From an uncultured Anaerolineae bacterium (GTDB taxonomy: Bacteria; Chloroflexota; Anaerolineae; Anaerolineales; UBA11858): a DNA stretch of 7,119 nt. The notes below the pieces were generated by a model. The model worked only from the letters and a program-made list of their open reading frames with translations, was not told the DNA's origin and did no database searches. The stretch spans positions 1 to 7,119 of the forward strand of contig CALCSH010000392.1 in assembly GCA_937893815.1 (NCBI GenBank). Reading direction: 5' to 3'. Shown in pieces: positions 1 through 5,280 of the stretch (the stretch's first letter is position 1; the number at the start of each line of letters is the position of its first letter). The position numbers and the translations under genes are program-made.

Positions 1-715
1 CTGGAAGGCTCTCCCAGCTGGCAGTGACCCATAGTGACTTTTGCGGTATTGCGAATAAATAGCTGTAATCGTGGCTCATCCCGGCGTCAATATGCACCAG
101 CAACCAGCCAGTGCGCTCGTCGATGAAAGCAAAACCCTCGGGGTCAAGCCAACCCTCTTGCCCGGTCAGCGGCAAAGGTTGGCTGGCCTGCCACGAATGC
201 CCGCCGTCACGCGTGTACCAGATGATTGGATCGCGCATCGGCGGCGGGCTATTTTCCGGCGTGTAAAGTACCCAGGCCAAACGTGCATCGGCAAAATAGG
301 CGCTTGCGCGCAATATTTCATCGCCTGCGGCTTCAGGGGGTGTCTGATCGATCCAGGTGTAACCGCCATCATCGGTGAAAAGAATATGGTCGCCGCTGCC
401 GTCCTGGGTGCCAATGCCCCAGCCCTTGAGCGCGTCAATCATGTGGATTTCCTGGATAGTGACTTCGCTTTGCGCGAGGAAGGGCGGCATGGCTGGCGCG
501 GACTCGGCGGCAGGTTGGCTGCTGCCCTCGGGGCTGGATTCTACGCTCGGGGTTTGGGTCGCCGTCGCTTTCGCTGGCAACTGTGCGGCGGTAGATGTAT
601 TCAGCTTTGCGCTGCGATCCAGTTCGGGCGGCGCGCTGCCGCTCCTGCCTGGGAAGTTGCAGCCTCCCAGAGCCAGAATCAGAACGATGTAAAGTAATAT
701 CCGAATTCGTTTCAT
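1..715 (-). CDS. Putative lipoprotein with Asp-box/BNR (beta-propeller) repeats, 3' end beyond window
   Basis: Reading leftwards from the ATG at 715-713 there is an open frame of 238 codons to the window edge, so the C-terminal part is missing. Residues 1-18 form a lipoprotein signal peptide: basic MKRIR, then a hydrophobic core, then the lipobox L16-G17-G18-C19. Cys19 would be lipidated and the protein anchored outside the cytoplasmic membrane. Residues 20-80 are a low-complexity Ser/Thr/Pro/Ala/Gln-rich linker. After it come two Asp-box motifs, TDDGGYTW (114-121) and TRDGGHSW (168-175), about 54 residues apart, the spacing expected of successive propeller blades. Such motifs occur in sialidase, sortilin and Ycf48-like propellers; the motif alone does not give an activity. 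The Shine-Dalgarno is weak (GGAA about 7 nt before ATG). The gene starts 12 nt after the T-run of a T-box terminator, so its expression should depend on that riboswitch. Function is unknown; gene and lipoprotein calls are firm. Confidence 0.85.
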   Translation of the reverse strand, partial: MKRIRILLYIVLILALGGCNFPGRSGSAPPELDRSAKLNTSTAAQLPAKATATQTPSVESSPEGSSQPAAESAPAMPPFLAQSEVTIQEIHMIDALKGWGIGTQDGSGDHILFTDDGGYTWIDQTPPEAAGDEILRASAYFADARLAWVLYTPENSPPPMRDPIIWYTRDGGHSWQASQPLPLTGQEGWLDPEGFAFIDERTGWLLVHIDAGMSHDYSYLFAIPQKSLWVTASWESLP

Positions 716-727
716 GGCGTATTCCAG

Positions 728-766
728 AAAAACAAAAATCCCTTCATCCATCGAGGACGAAAGGAT
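728..766 (-). terminator. Intrinsic terminator of the T-box leader
   Basis: On the minus strand AUCCUUUCGUCC (766-755) pairs with GGAUGAAGGGAU (749-738) around a 5-nt loop, giving a 12-bp stem including G-U pairs. It is followed by UUUU-G-UUUUU (737-728). The 5' arm contains the CGUCC that the antiterminator needs, so the two structures exclude each other as in classical transcriptional T-boxes. It ends 12 nt before the lipoprotein start codon. Confidence 0.92.
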
Positions 767-1020
767 CAAACTTCCGCGGTACCACCTCACTTCACCGCGC
801 AGGTGGCTGCGCTGGTGCTCTCTTGTTCCAACTGGCCGGGGCGCATTAGAACTTCGCTGTAACGGGCTTACCCGTGCCGGTCTACTCTCAGTTGATTTCT
901 TCGGCATATCCTCCGGGCGACCTTCGGCGACTGGTTTCTGAGGGCGGCTTGCAGCCTGTGGCCGTCCCTTCTCTGACAGTTCCTGGGCACCTACTCCTCC
1001 CGGATGTGGAGTCTTTAATT
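728..1020 (-). promoter_or_regulatory. T-box riboswitch (tRNA-sensing transcriptional leader)
   Basis: Read on the minus strand, this leader has the diagnostic parts of a T-box in order. Stem I carries the AGUA S-turn strand (995-992) and, on the opposite side, GAA (925-923). The specifier loop is closed by the helices GGUG/CGCC above and UCCGGG/CCCGGA below. A distal AGAGA-type bulge and apical arm lie between the two strands. A stem III-like hairpin CGGGUAAGCCCG follows, then another GC-rich hairpin. The T-box sequence GAGGUGGUACCGCG lies at 788-775; its UGGU would pair with a tRNA acceptor end ACCA. The antiterminator forms by pairing GAGG and GCG of the T-box with CGU and CCUC of the downstream arm, which otherwise joins the terminator. 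T-boxes switch transcription on when uncharged cognate tRNA accumulates. The specifier triplet is GGU (922-920, Gly) or the overlapping GUC (921-919, Val). The first gene downstream is the lipoprotein gene. Confidence 0.93.
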
Positions 1021-1027
1021 ATATGGC

Positions 1028-1056
1028 ATTATACCTACTTGAAATGGTGACGTCAA
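1028..1056 (-). promoter_or_regulatory. Sigma-70-type promoter of the T-box/lipoprotein unit
   Basis: On the minus strand TTGACG (1056-1051) and a perfect TATAAT (1033-1028) are separated by exactly 17 bp. The predicted start of transcription is near 1021, immediately before stem I of the T-box, which agrees with the riboswitch call. It lies back to back with the promoter of the divergent hydrolase gene; the two -35 boxes are about 31 bp apart. Confidence 0.85.
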
Positions 1057-1087
1057 GCGAAATAAATTGTGAAAAATAGTACAAAAC

Positions 1088-1117
1088 TTGACGCAGCGTA
1101 CTACTTTGTGCTATCCT
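1088..1117 (+). promoter_or_regulatory. Probable promoter of the MBL-fold hydrolase gene
   Basis: TTGACG (1088-1093) is followed after 18 bp by TATCCT (1112-1117), which has an upstream TG (1109-1110) as in extended -10 promoters. The predicted start is near 1124, giving a leader of about 55 nt. That leader contains the inverted repeat CGGTTC (1135-1140) / GAACCG (1156-1161), a possible small hairpin or operator half-site pair. Confidence 0.6.
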
Positions 1118-1178
1118 TCGGTCAACTTTATAGTCGGTTCTTCATTGATGTGATGGAACCGGCGTTATTGAGGCAGCC

Positions 1179-2039
1179 ATGATCCAGCGAGAACGCGTTT
1201 CTGACAATGTTTTTGTTTTTCAAAGTGAATTATATGCCCAGGTGACTGCTGGAGTTGTTGTAGGCTCCGATTGGGCCGTTGCGATTGACACGTTATCTTT
1301 CCCGGAAGAAACGCTCGAGGTTCGCGATTTCATTGAGCAAGAACTGAAAGTGCCGGTGCGTTATGTGATCAACACGCACTATCACGCCGATCATAGCTGG
1401 GGAAATTGTTATTTTCCAGGCTCGATTGTGATTGCGCATAATTTATGTCGCACGTTATTGGAAGAGCGCGGCATACCCTCGATGGAGGAAGCGCGCAGTC
1501 AGAATAACAGTTTTGATAAATCAAAAATTATTTTACCCCAAATGACATTTGAAGATGGCGGACTCAGCTTGAAGGTGGATAAAAAAACCCTGACCTTGAT
1601 TCCGCTTCCGGGGCATAGCGCCGACGGGATCGGGGTACTCAGCGAAGAAGATCGCATTCTCTTCTCCGGAGATGTGTTTATGCCGATTCCCTATCTGGTG
1701 GATGGCGATTTTGAGGCTACGATCAACTCTCTGGAATTGATCCGCACGATGGGCCTTGAAAATATTGTGCAAGGTCATGGTGAAGTGATTTTGCGAGGCG
1801 AGGTCGATGAAACCATCAATAGCCACCTGGCGTACCTCTCTGAAATTCGGAAAATTGTACGCAAGGCCTCCCGGCGAAAATATCCGGGTGATGTGTTGAG
1901 CGAAACACGAGTTGATTCCTGCGGAAAAAGTCGGGTTTTGTTGGGCGGGCTGGCAGAAGAACTCCACCAGCGAAATTTAATAGCGCTATATCGTAGCTTG
2001 TATGGTGAATCACCAGCCTACTCAACCCCGGAATGGTAA
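1179..2039 (+). CDS. MBL-fold metallohydrolase, substrate unknown
   Basis: A 286-residue soluble protein of the metallo-beta-lactamase superfamily. The metal-binding signature THYHADH is at 66-72 (His67, His69, Asp71, His72). The later ligands fit PGHSADG (His146), FSGD (Asp165) and QGHGE (His200), so both zinc sites look intact and the enzyme should be an active hydrolase. There is no signal peptide, so it is cytoplasmic. Residues 201-286 form a largely helical C-terminal extension with many charged residues; I cannot tie it to a known subfamily. The superfamily spans glyoxalase II, lactonases, RNases and beta-lactamases, so the substrate cannot be named; beta-lactam hydrolysis should not be assumed. 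The start at 1179 is supported by GAGG (1170-1173) five bases upstream. The gene is single, with its own promoter and a terminator 20 bp after the stop. Confidence 0.93.
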   Translation: MIQRERVSDNVFVFQSELYAQVTAGVVVGSDWAVAIDTLSFPEETLEVRDFIEQELKVPVRYVINTHYHADHSWGNCYFPGSIVIAHNLCRTLLEERGIPSMEEARSQNNSFDKSKIILPQMTFEDGGLSLKVDKKTLTLIPLPGHSADGIGVLSEEDRILFSGDVFMPIPYLVDGDFEATINSLELIRTMGLENIVQGHGEVILRGEVDETINSHLAYLSEIRKIVRKASRRKYPGDVLSETRVDSCGKSRVLLGGLAEELHQRNLIALYRSLYGESPAYSTPEW

Positions 2040-2058
2040 ATGTGAAAAACAGACATGC

Positions 2059-2089
2059 AAAAGGGCGACCAAGTGGTCGCCCTTTTTTT
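2059..2089 (+). terminator. Intrinsic terminator after the hydrolase gene
   Basis: AAAAGGGCGACC (2059-2070) pairs perfectly with GGTCGCCCTTTT (2075-2086) around the loop AAGT, followed by further T to 2089. It ends the hydrolase transcript. Read from the other strand the same hairpin is followed by only UUUUGC, so it may work more weakly for the convergent plsY transcript. Confidence 0.93.
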
Positions 2090-2090
2090 A

Positions 2091-2109
2091 TGTAAGTTGA
2101 CATTGTCAA
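2091..2109. repeat. Left copy of inverted repeat flanking plsY
   Basis: On the minus strand this reads TTGACAATGTCAACTTACA, matching 18 of 19 bases of the plus-strand sequence at 2905-2923. The core TTGACA-N-TGTCAA (2097-2109) is itself a 13-bp palindrome. In both copies the next bases are an A-run and then a GC-rich hairpin; here that hairpin is the terminator at 2059-2086. Confidence 0.75.
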
Positions 2110-2117
2110 AGTAGTTT
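2105..2117 (+). repeat. 13-bp direct repeat GTCAAAGTAGTTT, copy 1
   Basis: The identical 13-mer occurs at 3025-3037 in the same orientation. This copy overlaps the right end of the palindrome at 2097-2109 and lies just beyond the plsY stop codon. Confidence 0.6.
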
Positions 2118-2122
2118 AAACC

Positions 2123-2809
2123 TTATCCAAGCGAGGTATCGTTTGTTTGGGTTTTATTCTTTGCGCGTCGGGCGCGCCATCCCACAAGTCGTTCGGTGCC
2201 GTCAATCAGTCGTTTTAGGTTTGGGCGCAGTGACCATAGAATTAAAATCTCGGCCAGCAGGCAGTAAATCAAGTAGTGCCAGGGGGATAACCCCATGGCT
2301 GCCCGGATGGCAAAAATAATGGCAGCAATAATGGGCAAGCTGAGTGTGGCCACCGAAGCATAGCCAATACCAAAAAGAATCAACGCCCCAACTGGCACAA
2401 GGATAAAGAAAGACGGCCACCAATAGCCGACAGCACCACCCACGCTTGGCGCGCCACCCGCGCCGCCGCTAATCACCAGATGATTGTTTTCGTCTTTGCG
2501 CACCAAGTAAATGGAATAATTGTGCCCAAGGACGACGCAAGCGGGTGCGAGCACTTCGAGCCAGATATTGCCAGGCGCTAGTGTCCGGGTGAGCCATACC
2601 CCGGCGATGCCTTTGGCGATATCGGCCAGACTGGTTATTAGCCCTATTCCGAAGCCAGCAGCCCGCATGGCATTGGTGCCGCCAGTGCGTCCACTCTGAA
2701 CTGTGCGCACATCCTGGCCAGTGGATAATTTAACCGCGATAAGTCCCATTGGGATGGAACCGATGAGATATGATAAAACGAGCACCGCAATTGCTAACAG
2801 AATTTGCAT
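2123..2809 (-). CDS. plsY: PlsY-family glycerol-3-phosphate acyltransferase, divergent
   Basis: A 228-residue polytopic membrane protein of the PlsY family, which transfers the acyl group of acyl-phosphate to glycerol-3-phosphate to make lysophosphatidate, the first step of phospholipid synthesis. Family features seen: N-terminal membrane segment followed by GSIPMG (17-22), motif 1 SGRTGGTN (39-46; usually SGNIGATN), DIAKG (63-67), GHNYS (95-99), YASVATLS (150-157) and the C-terminal RPNLKRLIDGTE (195-206). The second glycine-rich loop, normally KGGKGVAT, is here GGAGGAPS (115-122) and is preceded by an inserted charged stretch (about 104-112). Both loop lysines are therefore absent, so the family call is firm but the exact substrate less so. 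The C-terminal tail is basic. The start is supported by GGAGG (2822-2818) eight bases upstream. It is the only gene between two convergent or distant neighbours. Confidence 0.85.
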   Translation of the reverse strand: MQILLAIAVLVLSYLIGSIPMGLIAVKLSTGQDVRTVQSGRTGGTNAMRAAGFGIGLITSLADIAKGIAGVWLTRTLAPGNIWLEVLAPACVVLGHNYSIYLVRKDENNHLVISGGAGGAPSVGGAVGYWWPSFFILVPVGALILFGIGYASVATLSLPIIAAIIFAIRAAMGLSPWHYLIYCLLAEILILWSLRPNLKRLIDGTERLVGWRARRAKNKTQTNDTSLG

Positions 2810-2904
2810 CTGTTTTTCCTCCAGTTGGATAAAATACTGATTTGTAGCAGCTCAGGCAGCAAACGCCGCCAATTTCGACTTCTTTCCGTCCGAAGCTGAG
2901 TAGC

Positions 2905-2923
2905 TTGACAATGTCAACATACA
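2905..2923. repeat. Right copy of inverted repeat flanking plsY
   Basis: TTGACAATGTCAACATACA on the plus strand, inverted relative to the copy at 2091-2109 with one mismatch. The palindrome TTGACA-A-TGTCAA (2905-2917) is followed by CAAAAGG, then after 12 bp by the GC-rich hairpin at 2943. Repeat, A-run and hairpin in the same order on both sides of plsY suggests a dispersed repeat family. Confidence 0.75.
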
Positions 2924-2942
2924 CAAAAGGTGGTCGAAAATT

Positions 2943-2979
2943 GGGGATACGGGCGGGGTTTCCACCCCGCCCGTACCCC
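2943..2979. repeat. GC-rich palindromic (REP-like) hairpin
   Basis: TACGGGCGGGG (2948-2958) pairs perfectly with CCCCGCCCGTA (2965-2975) around the loop TTTCCA. The stem extends through GGGG (2943-2946) / CCCC (2976-2979) past a single bulged A. It has no T-run on either side, so it is not a typical terminator. It resembles the dispersed GC-rich palindromes of many bacterial intergenic regions; copy number cannot be judged from this window. Confidence 0.7.
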
Positions 2980-3024
2980 CATATATTCCGGCGGACATCT
3001 CCGTCATCGGCTTTTTGCAGTAGA

Positions 3025-3037
3025 GTCAAAGTAGTTT
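3025..3037 (+). repeat. 13-bp direct repeat GTCAAAGTAGTTT, copy 2
   Basis: Identical to 2105-2117, about 920 bp away. With the inverted copies at 2091-2109 and 2905-2923 it suggests that the sequence 2905-3037 and the short stretch after plsY derive from one repeat family. Confidence 0.6.
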
Positions 3038-3071
3038 CATTGATTTTACGAGTTAAGGAGTCTTCGCCTCG

Positions 3072-3104
3072 CTCATCTTCCGCAAAATTTGGCGGAAGAG
3101 TGAG
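3072..3104. repeat. Imperfect inverted repeat between the membrane-protein gene and plsY
   Basis: CTCATCTTCCGC (3072-3083) pairs with GCGGAAGA-g-TGAG (3092-3104), a 12-bp stem with one bulged G and an 8-base AT-rich loop. There is no following T-run, so a role as RNA processing or stabilising structure, or a repeat remnant, is as likely as termination. Confidence 0.5.
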
Positions 3105-3156
3105 GTAGCAGTTAGAATCAACTGTTGATATAAACACAGGCGAAAGGGATAAGTTG

Positions 3157-3969
3157 CTAAAGAATCCAGGCTGAAATCGCCCAGGTACATGCGAACACCA
3201 ATGCGGGTTCTAGTAGAAGTTGTTTCCATGATTTCTTTTCGAGTATTCCGGTGGTTGCAGTGATGAGGGAGTAGGCAATACTTACCAATAGCAGGGCAAA
3301 GTTGATGGGGGGGAGAGGCAGGTAGAATAATGCTGCCGTAATCTGTCCACTGATTAACATGATCAGGATCGATGGCTTGAGAGCTGTACTGAGATCGGAT
3401 TCAAATAGCAGTACCCGTAAACTCACCAGACCAGCAGCCAGCGTAATGGTGGGTACGGTGAGAAATAATCGCTCTGCACGGATGCGCACCATAATGGCCA
3501 GAATCAGATAGAGGGCAAAGGTCACCGCGGTGAGCATTATCGATGCGAGAGAACGGCGTGTATCTTGCGGATCAACAACGATATATTCAGCCACGACAAC
3601 CAGAATTAGAATCGCCGAGCCAACCCCAAAACCGATCCACCAGGGCGGGCCGAAGGGCTGCTGCAAAAGGGCTGAACCAATCGCCCAGGCTGTGAGGGTC
3701 GGCAGCAGCCAGTGTTGATAGGTGGATTTTCCTTGAATGCCCGGATGCCCGCGTAGCAGCCAGTCCACCCCAGATGCGCTCAAGCCAATTACAATGAGCG
3801 CAATTACGAGATTAAAATTGACAGATAGGCCGATATAGACCCCGGGGAGCGAGATGGGCAGTACAAAATCCGGAAAGGTGATAAACCGCGCCAAAACAAA
3901 TGTCAGCATGATGGTAGCTGCAAGAATGCTGATACGATCAATTTGGGGAAGGTTCCTAGATTGCGGCAT
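3157..3969 (-). CDS. Polytopic membrane protein of unknown function
   Basis: A 270-residue, very hydrophobic protein with about eight to nine predicted membrane helices, roughly at 14-34, 47-67, 87-104, 112-131, 141-161, 169-189, 198-216, 221-241 and 252-270. Loops are short. The longer polar segments are 69-86 (LLRGHPGIQGKSTYQ), 132-140 (VDPQDTRRS) and 243-251 (LEKKSWKQ). I see no transporter, enzyme or channel signature and cannot name a family. The start at 3969 has no Shine-Dalgarno, but a good promoter at 3976-4004 would begin transcription at or next to the ATG, so the mRNA is probably leaderless. It is divergent from the glycosyltransferase operon, with 102 bp between the start codons, and shares that control region. 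Confidence 0.85.
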   Translation of the reverse strand: MPQSRNLPQIDRISILAATIMLTFVLARFITFPDFVLPISLPGVYIGLSVNFNLVIALIVIGLSASGVDWLLRGHPGIQGKSTYQHWLLPTLTAWAIGSALLQQPFGPPWWIGFGVGSAILILVVVAEYIVVDPQDTRRSLASIMLTAVTFALYLILAIMVRIRAERLFLTVPTITLAAGLVSLRVLLFESDLSTALKPSILIMLISGQITAALFYLPLPPINFALLLVSIAYSLITATTGILEKKSWKQLLLEPALVFACTWAISAWIL

Positions 3970-3975
3970 ATGTGC

Positions 3976-4004
3976 ATTTTACCGTGATTGAAAGAGCCTA
4001 GCAA
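3976..4004 (-). promoter_or_regulatory. Promoter of the membrane-protein gene, probably giving a leaderless mRNA
   Basis: On the minus strand TTGCTA (4004-3999) and TAAAAT (3981-3976) are separated by 17 bp. Six to eight bases downstream of the -10 lies 3970-3968, which is the ATG itself. This explains why no ribosome binding site precedes that start. Confidence 0.55.
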
Positions 4005-4034
4005 TCGTGCTGGAATCGTTGTTGGCGTAGAGTT

Positions 4035-4043
4035 TGGTATCAT
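4035..4043 (+). promoter_or_regulatory. Possible extended -10 promoter of the glycosyltransferase operon
   Basis: TGGTATCAT has the TG dinucleotide one base before TATCAT (5 of 6 to consensus). No good -35 stands at the right distance. Transcription would start near 4050 and leave a leader of about 22 nt carrying the GGAG at 4061-4064. Confidence 0.4.
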
Positions 4044-4071
4044 TGGGATTGTATCCATGTGGAGAATACCT

Positions 4072-5280
4072 ATGCGCGTTGGCATCATGACTGATACCTA
4101 CAAACCCCATGTGAGTGGGGTTACAAATTTCATTGACTTAAACAAACGCTTTTTGGAAGCACTTGGACACGACGTCTTTGTGTTTACCTTTGGCGATGAA
4201 GAATATATTGATGATGAACCGAATATTATACGGTCTCCGGGAATGCCGCTCAGTAGTACGGGTTTTTACCTCAATATTCGGTATACGAATCAAGCCCGTA
4301 AACTCTTGCAGAGTATGGATATTATCCATGTTCAACATCCTTTTATAAGCGGAGGGTTGGCCGTGCTATACTGTCGGCCGCGTGGCATTCCGATTGTGTT
4401 TACCAATCACACGCGTTACGACTTGTATATGCAGGCTTATATGCCTCATCTGCCCGATGGTATAGGTGAGACATTTCTGCGGCCCTATATGACGAATTAT
4501 TGCCACACCGTAGATCTGGTTGTCGCTCCCTCCCCAGGGTTAAAGCAGGTTCTCCAAAACCTGGGAGTTTCTGTGCCGATTAAAGTCATCCCGAATGGTG
4601 TGGATATTGCTCTTTTTGAGAAAGGCGTTACGCCAATTGAGCGCGCTTCATTAGGATTTGACGACACAAATTTGATACTGCTGTACTCTGGGCGTCTAGG
4701 GCCTGAGAAAAACCTTCCTTTCTTGTTGCGTTCATTTAGCGGTGCGGTTCAGGCGTATGATCACCTGCGTTTCGTGGTGATTGGTGATGGGCCGGAGCGC
4801 GATAATCTCGAAGATCGTGTACGGCTGATGGGAATCCAAGATAAGGTAGCTTTTACGGGAATGATTCCGTATAAGATGATGCCGCAATATTTAAAAATGG
4901 CCGATATATTTGTGACGGCTTCAGTCACAGAAGTCCATCCACTGTCTGTCATCGAAGCCATGGCGGCCGGATTGCCGGTTTTAGGCATTACCTCACCGGG
5001 AATTGGTGACACTGTAGAAGATGGACAAAACGGCTTTTTAGCACCGGATGTTGATTTAGCCGCTTTTACCGCAAAAATGATTCGGCTGGCTGTCGATCAT
5101 GAGCTTCGCGGGGTGATGAAGAAAAACGCCCATCAGACCGCGTTGAGCTATGCCATTGAGAATACCGCTCAGGTTATGCTTCAGGAGTACGAACGACTGG
5201 TTGAAGAGGCAGTCAATCGTGACCCCGGCAAACATCTTTCGATTCCAGAATGGCTGCAAAAACTGATTTCTTATGAATAG
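4072..5280 (+). CDS. GT4-family glycosyltransferase, possibly glycolipid-forming
   Basis: A 402-residue retaining glycosyltransferase of the GT-B fold (GT4 type). The N-terminal Rossmann domain opens with MRVGIMTDTYKPHVSGV (1-17) and contains TNHTRYDLY (111-119), a pattern seen in diacylglycerol glucosyltransferase and mannosyltransferase relatives. The nucleotide-sugar domain shows IPNGVD (173-178), SGRLGPEKN (206-214), GDGPE (238-242) and the E-x7-E motif with Glu287 and Glu295 in TEVHPLSVIEAMAAG. No membrane helix is seen; such enzymes usually sit on the inner face of the membrane. An in-frame ATG at 3988 would add 28 poorly conserved-looking residues; I prefer 4072 because GGAG lies 7 bases before it and MRVGI is the usual domain start. 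First gene of an operon with yraN and miaA. The sugar donor and acceptor cannot be read from sequence. Confidence 0.92.
   Translation: MRVGIMTDTYKPHVSGVTNFIDLNKRFLEALGHDVFVFTFGDEEYIDDEPNIIRSPGMPLSSTGFYLNIRYTNQARKLLQSMDIIHVQHPFISGGLAVLYCRPRGIPIVFTNHTRYDLYMQAYMPHLPDGIGETFLRPYMTNYCHTVDLVVAPSPGLKQVLQNLGVSVPIKVIPNGVDIALFEKGVTPIERASLGFDDTNLILLYSGRLGPEKNLPFLLRSFSGAVQAYDHLRFVVIGDGPERDNLEDRVRLMGIQDKVAFTGMIPYKMMPQYLKMADIFVTASVTEVHPLSVIEAMAAGLPVLGITSPGIGDTVEDGQNGFLAPDVDLAAFTAKMIRLAVDHELRGVMKKNAHQTALSYAIENTAQVMLQEYERLVEEAVNRDPGKHLSIPEWLQKLISYE

Larger units (their letters stand above)
2810..3156. other. Intergenic region upstream of plsY, rich in palindromes, no gene seen
   Basis: These 347 bases contain no credible coding frame. 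They hold the right copy of the TTGACAATGTCAA repeat, a GC-rich hairpin (2943-2979), a 13-bp direct repeat (3025-3037) and a second hairpin (3072-3104). I see no consensus promoter for plsY here; a TTTTAT-like -10 lies a few bases before its GGAGG but has no good -35. No T-run follows either hairpin on the minus strand, so there is no clear terminator for the membrane-protein gene. Confidence 0.6.

Noticed and set aside
71..697. Long plus-strand open frame of 208 codons
   Set aside because: It is antisense to the lipoprotein gene. The minus-strand frame has a signal peptide, lipobox and Asp-boxes, while this frame gives an Arg/Ala/Gly-rich product with no motif.
595..941. Two plus-strand open frames of 75-84 codons
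   Set aside because: They lie across the T-box leader on the opposite strand; the RNA structure explains the sequence and the products have no recognisable features.
1179..2039. Annotation as a beta-lactamase
   Set aside because: The HxHxDH signature defines only the superfamily. There is no secretion signal, which true class B enzymes usually have, so antibiotic hydrolysis is not supported.
1533..2109. Minus-strand frames inside and after the hydrolase gene
   Set aside because: They are antisense to a gene with intact metal-binding motifs, and one begins within the flanking repeat and runs through the terminator.
3072..3104. Hairpin considered as terminator for the membrane-protein gene
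   Set aside because: No T-run follows it on the minus strand, so intrinsic termination is not supported.
2905..3108. Plus-strand frame whose start (MTMSTYTKGGRKLG) resembles that of a minus-strand frame starting at 2109 (MTMSTYIKKGRPLG)
   Set aside because: The similarity comes from the inverted repeat copies, not from related proteins; neither frame has a ribosome site or a motif.
2730..3137. Minus-strand open frame overlapping the start of plsY and the upstream repeats
   Set aside because: It reads through the GC-rich hairpin and the repeat, and overlaps plsY in another frame. PlsY has the proper GGAGG ribosome site.
3988..4071. N-terminal extension of the glycosyltransferase from the upstream ATG at 3988
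   Set aside because: No ribosome site precedes it. The ATG at 4072 has GGAG at good spacing and begins exactly at the first beta-strand of the fold.
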